Positions 1-6,630 of a stretch of DNA of 16,103 nt are shown in pieces; position 1 is the first letter of the stretch, and every line of letters starts with the position of its first letter. The notes beneath the pieces are model-generated. The model saw nothing but the letters and a program-made list of their open reading frames with translations. It did not search any database and was not told the DNA's origin. The position numbers and the translations under genes are program-made. Origin of the DNA: Anaerolineae bacterium (GTDB lineage Bacteria > Chloroflexota > Anaerolineae > 4572-78 > NAK82); NCBI GenBank assembly GCA_030598425.1, contig JAUVPY010000009.1, positions 1 to 16,103 of the forward strand. The letters run 5' to 3'.

Positions 1-10
1 ACCTTGATCG

Positions 11-19
11 TGCTATACT
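11..19 (+). promoter_or_regulatory. Extended -10 promoter for the rpsB operon
   Basis: TGC-TATACT is an extended -10 element: TG, one base, then a hexamer one mismatch from TATAAT. It predicts a start near position 26 and a leader of about 118 nt before the rpsB ATG. Only 10 bases precede it, so the -35 region cannot be judged. Its form matches the TGC-TATAGT box at 10648-10656 in the same window. Confidence 0.5.
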
Positions 20-25
20 CACCGT

Positions 26-122
26 TTGGGTCACGAGACCCCAAGATCACACGCCCTCCGACTCGACAGGACGTGCCCGATCATCAACCGGGTCCCCGTC
101 GGGAACGAAGAGGGCGGACGTG
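26..122 (+). promoter_or_regulatory. Foldable 5' leader of rpsB (candidate S2 autoregulatory element)
   Basis: Three helices can be drawn by eye. A 5' hairpin pairs 26-32 with 37-44, with one bulged C and loop ACGA. A closing stem pairs CGCCCTC (52-58) with GAGGGCG (110-116), and CAC (48-50) can pair with GTG (120-122) beyond it. An inner stem pairs CGTGCCCGA (72-80) with TCGGGAACG (99-107) with a single mismatch. The closing stem ends about 10 nt before the Shine-Dalgarno, where a ribosomal-protein leader would act. Feedback by S2 on its own leader is known in other bacteria; that it applies here is inference, and no energy calculation was done. Confidence 0.4.
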
Positions 123-143
123 CAAAACGAAAGGAGAACACTG

Positions 144-1400
144 ATGTCTGTAGTCCCCATGAAGGCGCTCTTGGAAGCGGGCGTCCATTTCGGTCATCGC
201 ACCCGGCGCTGGAACCCGAAGATGAAACCCTATATCTTCACCGAGCGCAACGGGATCCACATCCTCGACCTTCAACAAACCATTGCCCAAATTGACGAAT
301 CGTATAACCTAGTTCGAGACACGGTAGCTGACGGTGGATTCATCCTCTTCGTCGGCACCAAGAGGCAGGGCCAGGACACCGTAGAAGAGGAATCCACCCG
401 CTGTGGTATGCCATATGTTAACCAACGCTGGCTGGGTGGCACGCTCACCAACTGGCGAACCATTCGCCAGCGTATTGACTACCTGCTGGACCTTGAAAAG
501 AAGCAGATGCGCGGCGAGTTCATCCGGTTGCCCAAGAAGGAAGTGGGCAAACTGGAATACGAGATCATGCGTCTCAATCGGCGTTTGGGCGGTCTCAAGG
601 ATATGCGCCGGCTGCCCAACCTGGTCTTCATCGTAGACGTGCGACGTGAGGCCATCGCCGTCAAGGAAGCAAATATCTTGGGTATTCCCATCATCGCCCT
701 GGTGGATACCAATTGCGACCCAGAACCCATTGAGTATCTGATTCCTTCCAACGATGATGCCATCCGGGCCATCCGGCTGGTGGTCAGCACGATGGCCGAT
801 GCCGCAATCGAAGGGCAACAGATACGCGAGTCAATGCTGGCCGAAGAAGAAGAAGTCGCAGCCATGGGCGACGAAGAGAGCCTTGAGCACTACCTGGGCC
901 CATCTACCCTGGCCAAGTTGCGCTCGTCGGAGTATGGCGAAGAAGAGGAAGAGAAGGGCGAAGCCGAAGAAGACTCCAAGCAACCTCACCAGCGCCGTCC
1001 CTCAGCCGAGTCAGCCGACGAAGAAGAGTCCAAAGCCGAAGTGAAAGAGCCCGAAGAGGAAGAACTTAAGGCAGATGAGGCCCCTGAAGAAGAGGCTTCT
1101 CAAGATGAGGCTTCAGAAGGTGAGGCCTCTGAAGATGAGGCTTCAGAAGGTGAGGCCTCTGAAGATGAGGCTTCAGAAGGTGAGGCCTCTGAAGATGAGG
1201 CTTCAGAAGGTGAGGCTTCTCAAGAAGAAGCCTCTGAAGAAGAGGTTTCTGAAGAAGTAGCTGAGGATGAAAGCGAAGGCGAGAGCGAGGGCGAAGTCGA
1301 AGACGAAGCCGACGCTGAAGAATCCGTAGAAGCCGAGCAGGAAGCGGTGACAGAAGCGGACGAATCAGCCGCGGATGAGGTCACAGAACAAGATGCTTGA
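144..1400 (+). CDS. rpsB: Ribosomal protein S2 with long acidic C-terminal extension
   Basis: Small-subunit protein S2, 418 aa. Residues 1 to about 228 are a standard S2 domain: [10 protein letters not shown] near 9-18, [10 protein letters not shown] 23-32, FVGTKRQGQ 69-77, [10 protein letters not shown] 95-104, NLVFIVDV 159-166, and the [12 protein letters not shown] block near 182-193. Residues 229-418 are a low-complexity Glu/Asp/Ser/Ala tail with no recognisable fold, including three perfect [14 protein letters not shown] decapeptides (about 321-350). Bacterial S2 is usually about 230-260 aa, so the tail nearly doubles it. The ATG at 144 is chosen because AAGGAG (131-136) lies 7 nt upstream and the S2 domain begins there; an in-frame GTG at 120 lacks these supports. 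First gene of the operon; tsf follows after 59 nt. Confidence 0.97.
   Translation: MSVVPMKALLEAGVHFGHRTRRWNPKMKPYIFTERNGIHILDLQQTIAQIDESYNLVRDTVADGGFILFVGTKRQGQDTVEEESTRCGMPYVNQRWLGGTLTNWRTIRQRIDYLLDLEKKQMRGEFIRLPKKEVGKLEYEIMRLNRRLGGLKDMRRLPNLVFIVDVRREAIAVKEANILGIPIIALVDTNCDPEPIEYLIPSNDDAIRAIRLVVSTMADAAIEGQQIRESMLAEEEEVAAMGDEESLEHYLGPSTLAKLRSSEYGEEEEEKGEAEEDSKQPHQRRPSAESADEEESKAEVKEPEEEELKADEAPEEEASQDEASEGEASEDEASEGEASEDEASEGEASEDEASEGEASQEEASEEEVSEEVAEDESEGESEGEVEDEADAEESVEAEQEAVTEADESAADEVTEQDA
1111..1218 (+). repeat. Tandem 30-nt repeat inside the rpsB tail
   Basis: Three identical 30-nt units lie at 1111-1140, 1141-1170 and 1171-1200, followed by a partial fourth (1201-1217). Each encodes a [10 protein letters not shown] decapeptide register. 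A half unit (1096-1110) and diverged copies downstream suggest growth by slippage. Identity at DNA level, including synonymous positions, points to recent expansion. Confidence 0.95.
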
Positions 1401-1403
1401 ATC

Positions 1404-1438
1404 GCACCCCATCGAGACTCACATACGATGAGAGGTGC
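1404..1438 (+). other. Imperfect hairpin between rpsB and tsf
   Basis: GCACC (1404-1408) pairs with GGTGC (1434-1438), and CATCG (1410-1414) with CGATG (1426-1430), separated by a small internal loop (C / AGA). No T-run follows, so this is not a classical terminator. It sits 21 nt before the tsf start and could influence processing or tsf translation. Seen directly; its function is unknown. Confidence 0.35.
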
Positions 1439-1459
1439 TTGACATAGAGGAGACACAAC

Positions 1460-2347
1460 TTGGCTATCAACGCTCAAATGATCAAAGAACTGCGCCAAGT
1501 CACCGAGGCTGGCGTGCTCGACTGCAAGAAGGCATTAGAGGCCACCGACGGTGACTTCGACAAGGCGGCAGAGTACCTGCGAGAAAAAGGATTGGACGCC
1601 GCTGCCAAGAAGGCCAGCCGTGAGACCAACGATGGCCTGGTTCAAGTTCTGGTAGATGAAACAGCTCGTCAAGGGACCATCGTGGAGGTAAACTGCGAAA
1701 CAGATTTCGTGGCGCGTACCGATGAATTCCAGGCACTTGTTGCGGCGATTGCGAGACAGGTAGCAAATGAAACAGACGTGTCTGAGGTGGCGGTGCTGCT
1801 CAACCGGCCCTTCATTGAGGATCCGAGCGTTACCGTCGGGGAGTACCTGACCCAGCTCATCGCCATATTGGGTGAGAATATGGTGCTACGTCGCTTCGCC
1901 CGTGTTGAGCGAGACGGGAACGGTCTGATCGAAGGCTACGTCCACCTCGGCAGCCGGATCGGTGTCCTGGTGTATATGTCGGCCGCTAGTGGGGATGTGG
2001 CAAGCAGTGCAGCCTTTAACGAACTGGTCCATGACCTGGCCTTGCAAGTTGCGGCCACTGCGCCCCAATACATCTCGCCAGATGACGTGCCAGAGTCGCT
2101 CGTCGAAGCCGAAAAGGCCAAGTATCTGGCCCAGGCAACTGAGGACAATAAGCCAGATCATATCCAGGAACGCATCGTAGCTGGCAGGCTCGACAAGTGG
2201 TACCAGGAGTACTGTCTATTGAGCCAGCCCTTTATCAAAGACGAAGCCCTGAGCATAAGTGATCTTATCACGCACAAGAGTAAGGAATTGGAGACACCAC
2301 TCGCCATCCAGCAGTTTGTTCGCTACGAGTTGGGAAATGGCGAATGA
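1460..2347 (+). CDS. tsf: Translation elongation factor Ts
   Basis: EF-Ts, the guanine-nucleotide exchange factor that recycles EF-Tu, 295 aa. The N-terminal UBA-like domain carries LRQVTEAGVLDCKKALE (about 11-27; most homologues have TGAG where this has TEAG). The core signature IVEVNCETDFVAR lies at 74-86. The C-terminal motif LLSQPFIKDE is close to the family's LLEQPFVKD. The start is a TTG at 1460, with GAGGAG (1447-1452) 7 nt upstream and MAINAQMIKELR matching the usual N-terminus. Second gene of the rpsB operon, followed by a strong hairpin before pyrH. Confidence 0.96.
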   Translation: MAINAQMIKELRQVTEAGVLDCKKALEATDGDFDKAAEYLREKGLDAAAKKASRETNDGLVQVLVDETARQGTIVEVNCETDFVARTDEFQALVAAIARQVANETDVSEVAVLLNRPFIEDPSVTVGEYLTQLIAILGENMVLRRFARVERDGNGLIEGYVHLGSRIGVLVYMSAASGDVASSAAFNELVHDLALQVAATAPQYISPDDVPESLVEAEKAKYLAQATEDNKPDHIQERIVAGRLDKWYQEYCLLSQPFIKDEALSISDLITHKSKELETPLAIQQFVRYELGNGE

Positions 2348-2350
2348 AAC

Positions 2351-2387
2351 TAAACAAGGCCAGGACTGCCAGTTCTGGCCTTGTTTA
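2351..2387 (+). terminator. 17-bp hairpin between tsf and pyrH (possible attenuator or partial terminator)
   Basis: The arm at 2351-2367 pairs with 2371-2387 around a 3-nt GCC loop, all Watson-Crick except one G-T pair (2364/2374). The stem core is AAGGCCAG/CTGGCCTT with A-rich 5' and T-rich 3' flanks. The T-rich part (TTGTTTA) lies in the stem and is not followed by a free U-tract, so it may terminate weakly or act as a processing or stabilising structure. It starts 4 nt after the tsf stop and ends 22 nt before the pyrH ATG. Confidence 0.6.
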
Positions 2388-2409
2388 GACCGTGCCAGGG
2401 GAAGATATC

Positions 2410-3126
2410 ATGTCAGTAGCCAAGTATCATCGAATCCTGCTTAAAGTAGGTGGAGAATCATTGGCCGGACCTGAGGGCTTTGGCATAGACCCCCATCAGG
2501 CCGATAATCTGGCAGAAGTCATCAAATCGGTGCGCGAACACGGTGTAGAGGTAGCCATCGTTTTGGGCGCAGGGAACCTGTGGCGCGGGAGGGATGGTCT
2601 CTTGCACGGTATGGAACGCGCCACCGCCGATCATATGGGAATGCTAGCCACGGTGATGAATGCCCTGGGCCTGGCCGACGCTTTGAGCCGTGCTGGGCTG
2701 GAGACACGAGTGCAAACCGCGATTGAAATGCGCGCCGTCGCCGAGCCCTACATCCGAGGACGTGCCATTCGGCACCTGGAGAAGGGACGTATCGTCCTAT
2801 TGGGAGCGGGTACCGGCAACCCCTATTTCACTACCGACACCGCCGCAGCCCTGCGCGCGATGGAGGTTGACGCCGAGTTGCTCATCAAGGCGACCAAAGT
2901 TGATGGTGTGTACGACTCCGACCCGGTTACCAATCCCGATGCCCGCCGTTTTGACTATCTCCACTACATCGACGCTCTGAACCTTGGGGTTAAAGTGCTC
3001 GACAGCACTGCCATCTCCCTGTGTATGGATAACCACATGCCCATCATCGTCCTGAACCTGTGGCAAGATGGGAGCATCGAACGAGCGGTTTTGGGGGAGG
3101 AGGTTGGCACCCTAATCAGTCCCTGA
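2410..3126 (+). CDS. pyrH: UMP kinase
   Basis: Bacterial uridylate kinase (amino-acid kinase fold, hexameric), phosphorylating UMP to UDP with ATP, 238 aa. Visible motifs: N-terminal phosphate loop [11 protein letters not shown] (10-20), GAGNLWRG (53-60), ADHMGMLAT (73-81), [19 protein letters not shown] (134-152), [13 protein letters not shown] (160-172), and [11 protein letters not shown] (198-208) before PIIVLNL. The start is ATG 2410 because AGGGGA (2397-2402) lies 7 nt upstream; the in-frame GTG at 2392 adds six residues without homology support. The family often has KLSGE where this has KVGGE. Third gene of the operon, behind the hairpin at 2351-2387, so it may be expressed below tsf. 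Confidence 0.96.
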   Translation: MSVAKYHRILLKVGGESLAGPEGFGIDPHQADNLAEVIKSVREHGVEVAIVLGAGNLWRGRDGLLHGMERATADHMGMLATVMNALGLADALSRAGLETRVQTAIEMRAVAEPYIRGRAIRHLEKGRIVLLGAGTGNPYFTTDTAAALRAMEVDAELLIKATKVDGVYDSDPVTNPDARRFDYLHYIDALNLGVKVLDSTAISLCMDNHMPIIVLNLWQDGSIERAVLGEEVGTLISP

Positions 3127-3161
3127 GTCCCGTTATCAGCGAGGTTTACGGAGGTGTCCCC

Positions 3162-3719
3162 ATGATCAAAGACGTTCTCGCCGAAGCTGTAGACCGCATG
3201 AAAAAGTCGGTTGAGTCGCTCACGATGGACCTCAAAGGGATCCGAACCGGGCGCGCATCGCCGGCTCTGGTCGAACGGCTGCGAGTTGACTATTACGGCA
3301 CCCCTACAAACTTGATTGAACTCGCCTCCATCTCGGCGCCAGAGCCACAGTTGCTCACCATCCGCCCCTGGGATGCCAACGCGCTCAAAGACATCGAGCG
3401 AGCGTTTCTGCAGTCCGATCTGGGCCTTACTCCCTCCAATGATGGCAAGCTCATCCGCCTCTCCATCCCGCCCCTTACCGAGGAGCGTCGTCGAGAATTG
3501 ACCAAGGTTGTCGCCAAACGAGTGGAGGAGGCACGCATCGCAATACGCAACTGTCGGCGGGACGGGCTCAACGACTTACGAGAGCTGGAAAAAGAAAAGC
3601 TCGTTTCCGAAGACGACTTTTACGTTGGTAAGGACGATCTTCAAGAGCTGACCGACAAATACGTTGAGACTGTTGACGAAATAGGCCAAGCCAAAGAGCA
3701 GGAAATAATGGAGATATAG
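3162..3719 (+). CDS. frr: Ribosome recycling factor
   Basis: RRF, which with EF-G splits the post-termination ribosome; 185 aa, exactly the usual length. It begins with the expected helical [20 protein letters not shown], followed by the GIRTGRASP motif (26-34), the hinge/domain II segment with [15 protein letters not shown], the [15 protein letters not shown] stretch, and the C-terminal helix ending KEQEIMEI. The ATG at 3162 has GGAGGT (3150-3155) 6 nt upstream. The open frame extends to 3060, but that upstream part overlaps pyrH and lacks homology. It follows pyrH by 35 nt and is separated from uppS by 7 nt, the conserved pyrH-frr-uppS order. Confidence 0.97.
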   Translation: MIKDVLAEAVDRMKKSVESLTMDLKGIRTGRASPALVERLRVDYYGTPTNLIELASISAPEPQLLTIRPWDANALKDIERAFLQSDLGLTPSNDGKLIRLSIPPLTEERRRELTKVVAKRVEEARIAIRNCRRDGLNDLRELEKEKLVSEDDFYVGKDDLQELTDKYVETVDEIGQAKEQEIMEI

Positions 3720-3726
3720 TCCAGCC

Positions 3727-4443
3727 GTGCAAGAGAGATCTCTGCTGGAGCATATACCCTACCATCTCGGAATCATAATGGATGGCAACGGCCGCTGGGC
3801 TCGACAACGAAGACTCCCTCGTCTGGCCGGTCACCGTGCAGGCACCGAGAATATCCGGCGCGTGTTGACCGGCTGCGTGGAATTTGGCATCAAGGTGCTG
3901 ACCATCTATGCCTTTTCCACCGAGAACTGGAAACGGCCTGAAGAAGAGGTCAAGGGGCTGATGTCCATTTTCGCTCGGGTCATCGACCGTGAGCTAAACG
4001 AGTTGCACCGTGAAGGTGTGCAGCTTCGCCCCGTGGGCCGGATGGAAGGTATCTCCAAAAGCCTTAAGGCAAAGGTCCATCAGGCCATCGATCTGACTAA
4101 AGACAACGACCGTATTGTACTGAACGTGGCCTTTAACTACGGTGGGCGTGCTGAGATTGTAGACGCCGTGAAGCGAATTATTCGTGACGGAGTTCAGGCC
4201 GAGGACGTGACCGAAGAAGTAATCGGCCGCTACCTCTACACAACCGATTGTCCCGACCCGGACCTTATTATTCGCACCAGCGGTGAGTTCCGTACCAGCA
4301 ACTTCCTTCTGTGGCAGGCCGCGTACGCCGAATACTACGTAACGCCCACCTATTGGCCAGACTTCAACAAGGAAGAGCTCTACAAAGCTCTAACCGCCTA
4401 TAGCCAACGCGACCGCCGCTTTGGCGAAGTGCAAGTCAAGTAG
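3727..4443 (+). CDS. uppS: Undecaprenyl diphosphate synthase (cis-prenyltransferase)
   Basis: Makes the C55 lipid carrier for peptidoglycan and other surface polymers by cis-condensation of isopentenyl diphosphate onto farnesyl diphosphate; 238 aa. Motifs: MDGNGRWA with catalytic Asp19 (18-25), LAGHRAG (33-39), [11 protein letters not shown] (61-71), [12 protein letters not shown] (136-147), and [18 protein letters not shown] (183-200). Most relatives have RTSGEQRLSNF, so the F and T here are slight variants. The start is a GTG at 3727, 7 nt after the frr stop; a GGAG at 3710-3713 is somewhat distant (13 nt). Starting at ATG 3778 would delete conserved N-terminal sequence before DGNG. Confidence 0.95.
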   Translation: MQERSLLEHIPYHLGIIMDGNGRWARQRRLPRLAGHRAGTENIRRVLTGCVEFGIKVLTIYAFSTENWKRPEEEVKGLMSIFARVIDRELNELHREGVQLRPVGRMEGISKSLKAKVHQAIDLTKDNDRIVLNVAFNYGGRAEIVDAVKRIIRDGVQAEDVTEEVIGRYLYTTDCPDPDLIIRTSGEFRTSNFLLWQAAYAEYYVTPTYWPDFNKEELYKALTAYSQRDRRFGEVQVK

Positions 4444-4462
4444 ACGTCGACGGAACTGCCTC

Positions 4463-5275
4463 TTGCTTCGCGCCCGTGTTCTCTCCGCCCTGGTTTTGGT
4501 CCCCATCGCCGCCCTGATAGTCTGGGCCGGTGGTTGGTGGTTCTTCGCCGCAATTGCGGTGATCGCGTTGCTGGCTGGTTACGAATTCAGCCAATTAATG
4601 CGCCAGGGAGACTACGCTCCCACGACGTTCTTCGTCCTGGCCATCATCTGCGTCTCTCTGCTCGCCGCCCAATTTCCCTCGCTCAACATCATCCAGCCGG
4701 GCCTGACTGCGCTCCTCATCCTCTCCATCTCGTGGCAACTCTTCCAGTCACAAGACGACATACCCACTACCAATTGGGCGCTGACCGTCGCCGGTGGGCT
4801 GTACGTAGGATGGCTATCGGCCAACGCCATCCGGCTGCGGGGGCTGCCCCCCGACGCTGTTGGCCTGGCCTGGATGGTATTGGCCGTGCTCGTCACCTGG
4901 GGAGGCGACACGGCTGCCTACTTCGTCGGCAGAGCGGTTGGCCGCCATAAGTTCTGGCCCCGCCTGAGCCCGCGCAAAACGTGGGAGGGGGTCTTCGCGG
5001 GGATTATCGGATGCCTCCTGATAGGCGCCCTCGTCGGCTATCTGGCGATGCAGTTGACGGGCGCGATCGGGCCTATCCACGGATTGATTGTGGGTCTGCT
5101 GGCAGGCATCGTGGGCCCCTTCGGAGATCTGGCTGTCTCGATGATGAAGCGCCAGGTGAACGCCAAGGATTCCGGTCAACTCATCCCGGGCCACGGTGGG
5201 GTGCTGGATCGAACCGACAGCCTCTTTTTCGTTGTCGCCACCACGTATTACTACGCGATCTGGTTCGCCAGCTAG
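4463..5275 (+). CDS. cdsA: Phosphatidate cytidylyltransferase (CDP-diglyceride synthase)
   Basis: Integral membrane enzyme forming CDP-diacylglycerol from phosphatidic acid and CTP; about 270 aa with roughly eight hydrophobic segments. The C-terminal signature is intact: SMMKR (226-230), KDSGQLIPGHGGVLDRTD (235-252). Upstream are TWGGDTAAYFVGRAVGRHK (about 145-163) and the SPRKTWEG loop (169-176). The start is uncertain. A TTG at 4463 gives MLRARVLSALVLVP, typical of the family N-terminus, with a weak CGGA 8 nt upstream. A TTG at 4421 would overlap uppS and add 14 basic residues. I prefer 4463. Follows uppS by 19 nt; dxr and rseP, which often come next, are not here. Confidence 0.93.
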   Translation: MLRARVLSALVLVPIAALIVWAGGWWFFAAIAVIALLAGYEFSQLMRQGDYAPTTFFVLAIICVSLLAAQFPSLNIIQPGLTALLILSISWQLFQSQDDIPTTNWALTVAGGLYVGWLSANAIRLRGLPPDAVGLAWMVLAVLVTWGGDTAAYFVGRAVGRHKFWPRLSPRKTWEGVFAGIIGCLLIGALVGYLAMQLTGAIGPIHGLIVGLLAGIVGPFGDLAVSMMKRQVNAKDSGQLIPGHGGVLDRTDSLFFVVATTYYYAIWFAS

Positions 5276-5319
5276 GTCCTCAGTTCGAAGAAAGACAGGC
5301 GTCATCACGGTGGAGGCTT

Positions 5320-5838
5320 ATGGAGCTGTTTGAGACAATCCAGGCACGTCAATCGGTTCGGGCCTACCAGCCCAAAGAAGTATCAGCCGAGGATTTAGAA
5401 GCAGTTCTCTCCGCCGCGAACCAGGCGCCATCGGCAGGTAACCTACAAGGCTACGAGATTTACGCCACCCGTGACCCTGCCGTAAAGCGCGCCCTGGCAA
5501 AGGCCGCCTGGAACCAGGACTTTCTGGCACAGGCGCCGGTGGTGCTCATCTTCTGCACCCATCCGGAGCGATCAGCGACGCGCTATGGGAAGCGGGGGCA
5601 GCAGCTCTACTGTCTGCAAGATGCGACGATTGGGGTTGCGTATGCCCAACTGGCCGCCACAGCACTGGGGTTGGCTACGTGTTGGGTGGGAGCCTTCGAT
5701 GACGAAGGGGTGGCCCGAGCAATTGATCTGCCGCCCGGTCAGCGCCCGGTCGCCATCCTACCAATCGGCTATCCTGCCGAGTCTCCGCTGCGCAGGTCAA
5801 GACGCCCTCTGACGGATCTGGTACACGATGTCCCCTGA
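5320..5838 (+). CDS. Nitroreductase-family FMN protein
   Basis: Small NAD(P)H:FMN oxidoreductase of the nitroreductase family, 172 aa. It has the FMN-phosphate-binding N-terminus IQARQSVRAYQPKEV (about 7-21), the QAPSAGNLQ loop (35-43), the central helix LQDATIGVAYAQLAATALGLATCW (99-122) and the terminal PVAILPIGYPAE strand (143-154). The physiological substrate is not predictable. ATG 5320 matches family N-termini, but GGAGG (5312-5316) is only 3 nt away, unusually close. It lies 44 nt after cdsA on the same strand, so it may be the last gene of the operon. Its last 42 bases overlap the convergent membrane-protein gene. Confidence 0.9.
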   Translation: MELFETIQARQSVRAYQPKEVSAEDLEAVLSAANQAPSAGNLQGYEIYATRDPAVKRALAKAAWNQDFLAQAPVVLIFCTHPERSATRYGKRGQQLYCLQDATIGVAYAQLAATALGLATCWVGAFDDEGVARAIDLPPGQRPVAILPIGYPAESPLRRSRRPLTDLVHDVP

Positions 5839-6630
5839 CCGATTGTCCCCGGCCCGTTCATATCCCAGCACCACCACGCGTCGGCTGGCCAACGCCAAGA
5901 GCCAGTGAACTGGGATCAGCAACCACAAATTAGGGACAAAGAAGAAGATCAGCGAAGTGGAAACCAGCACACTAGCATCAATCAGGAGAACCTCTCCCGC
6001 GCGCGCATGGCGTGCTTTGTGCACCCACCCCGCGTCTAACATCCACTCGCCGCCGACGAGGATGATCCCACCGATCACACCCAGGTATAGATCGCCGGTC
6101 AGCAGCCAGACGGCGCTCCGGTAGAAGCTCCAATGGACAGCTTGATAGATGACCTGAAGCACGCCAAGGCGATAGCCGCCTCGGTGAGACGACGGGCCGC
6201 TTCTGCGGCCGCTGCCGCTGGATACAACGTTGCCCCTGAGGTAAGCATATCCCAACCACGTGAGACTCAGGAAGAGAAGCGTGACCGCCCCCAAGGCAAC
6301 GACCGTGCCCACATCGGGCAGCCAGTTCAGTACCACCAGCGAAAGGTAATCTCGAATCTGCGCGAGCAATCCAGATTCCGATCCCGAGAGGGAGTCTTGT
6401 GGCTGACCAAGCCCCACCAGCCCCATATAGCGTCCTGGCACCGCCCCCAAGATGAGCGCAATATAAGGAAGTCCAATGTAATACCCGAAGCGCAAGACAG
6501 AAGCGGCCCAGCCCTCACTCAAAAAGCGCACCCAGGCAATATCCGCCCGTCTACGGGAGAGTTGGGCTGCGACCATCCGCAGAATAATTGACACGAATAC
6601 GTAGGCAACTAACTGCCAACGCGTGTCCAT
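5797..6630 (-). CDS. Polytopic membrane protein of unknown function, coupled to the histidine kinase
   Basis: I do not recognise a family. The 277-aa product has hydrophobic stretches near residues 7-22, 47-66, 95-130 (probably two passes), 173-193 and 214-248 (two passes), so about six or seven helices. A polar Ser/Gly/Arg loop lies at 136-152 and the C-terminus is basic. The ATG at 6630 overlaps the kinase stop (TGATG), and GGAGCGGAG-type purines precede it, so translation is probably coupled. Co-transcription with the kinase suggests it is a sensor accessory, transporter or target, but this is inference. Its 3' end overlaps the convergent nitroreductase gene by 42 bp. Confidence 0.8.
   Translation of the reverse strand: MDTRWQLVAYVFVSIILRMVAAQLSRRRADIAWVRFLSEGWAASVLRFGYYIGLPYIALILGAVPGRYMGLVGLGQPQDSLSGSESGLLAQIRDYLSLVVLNWLPDVGTVVALGAVTLLFLSLTWLGYAYLRGNVVSSGSGRRSGPSSHRGGYRLGVLQVIYQAVHWSFYRSAVWLLTGDLYLGVIGGIILVGGEWMLDAGWVHKARHARAGEVLLIDASVLVSTSLIFFFVPNLWLLIPVHWLLALASRRVVVLGYERAGDNRSGDIVYQIRQRAS

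Noticed and set aside
309..818. 169-aa open frame antisense to rpsB
   Set aside because: Lies wholly opposite the strongly conserved S2 coding region and shows no family motif; a shadow frame.
1096..1260. Possible CRISPR array in the rpsB repeat tract
   Set aside because: The 30-nt units are directly contiguous with no spacers and stay in frame within a coding tail.
1439..1467. TTGACA at 1439-1444 as a -35 box for a separate tsf promoter
   Set aside because: No convincing -10 at 16-18 nt, and transcription would start inside tsf after its TTG start.
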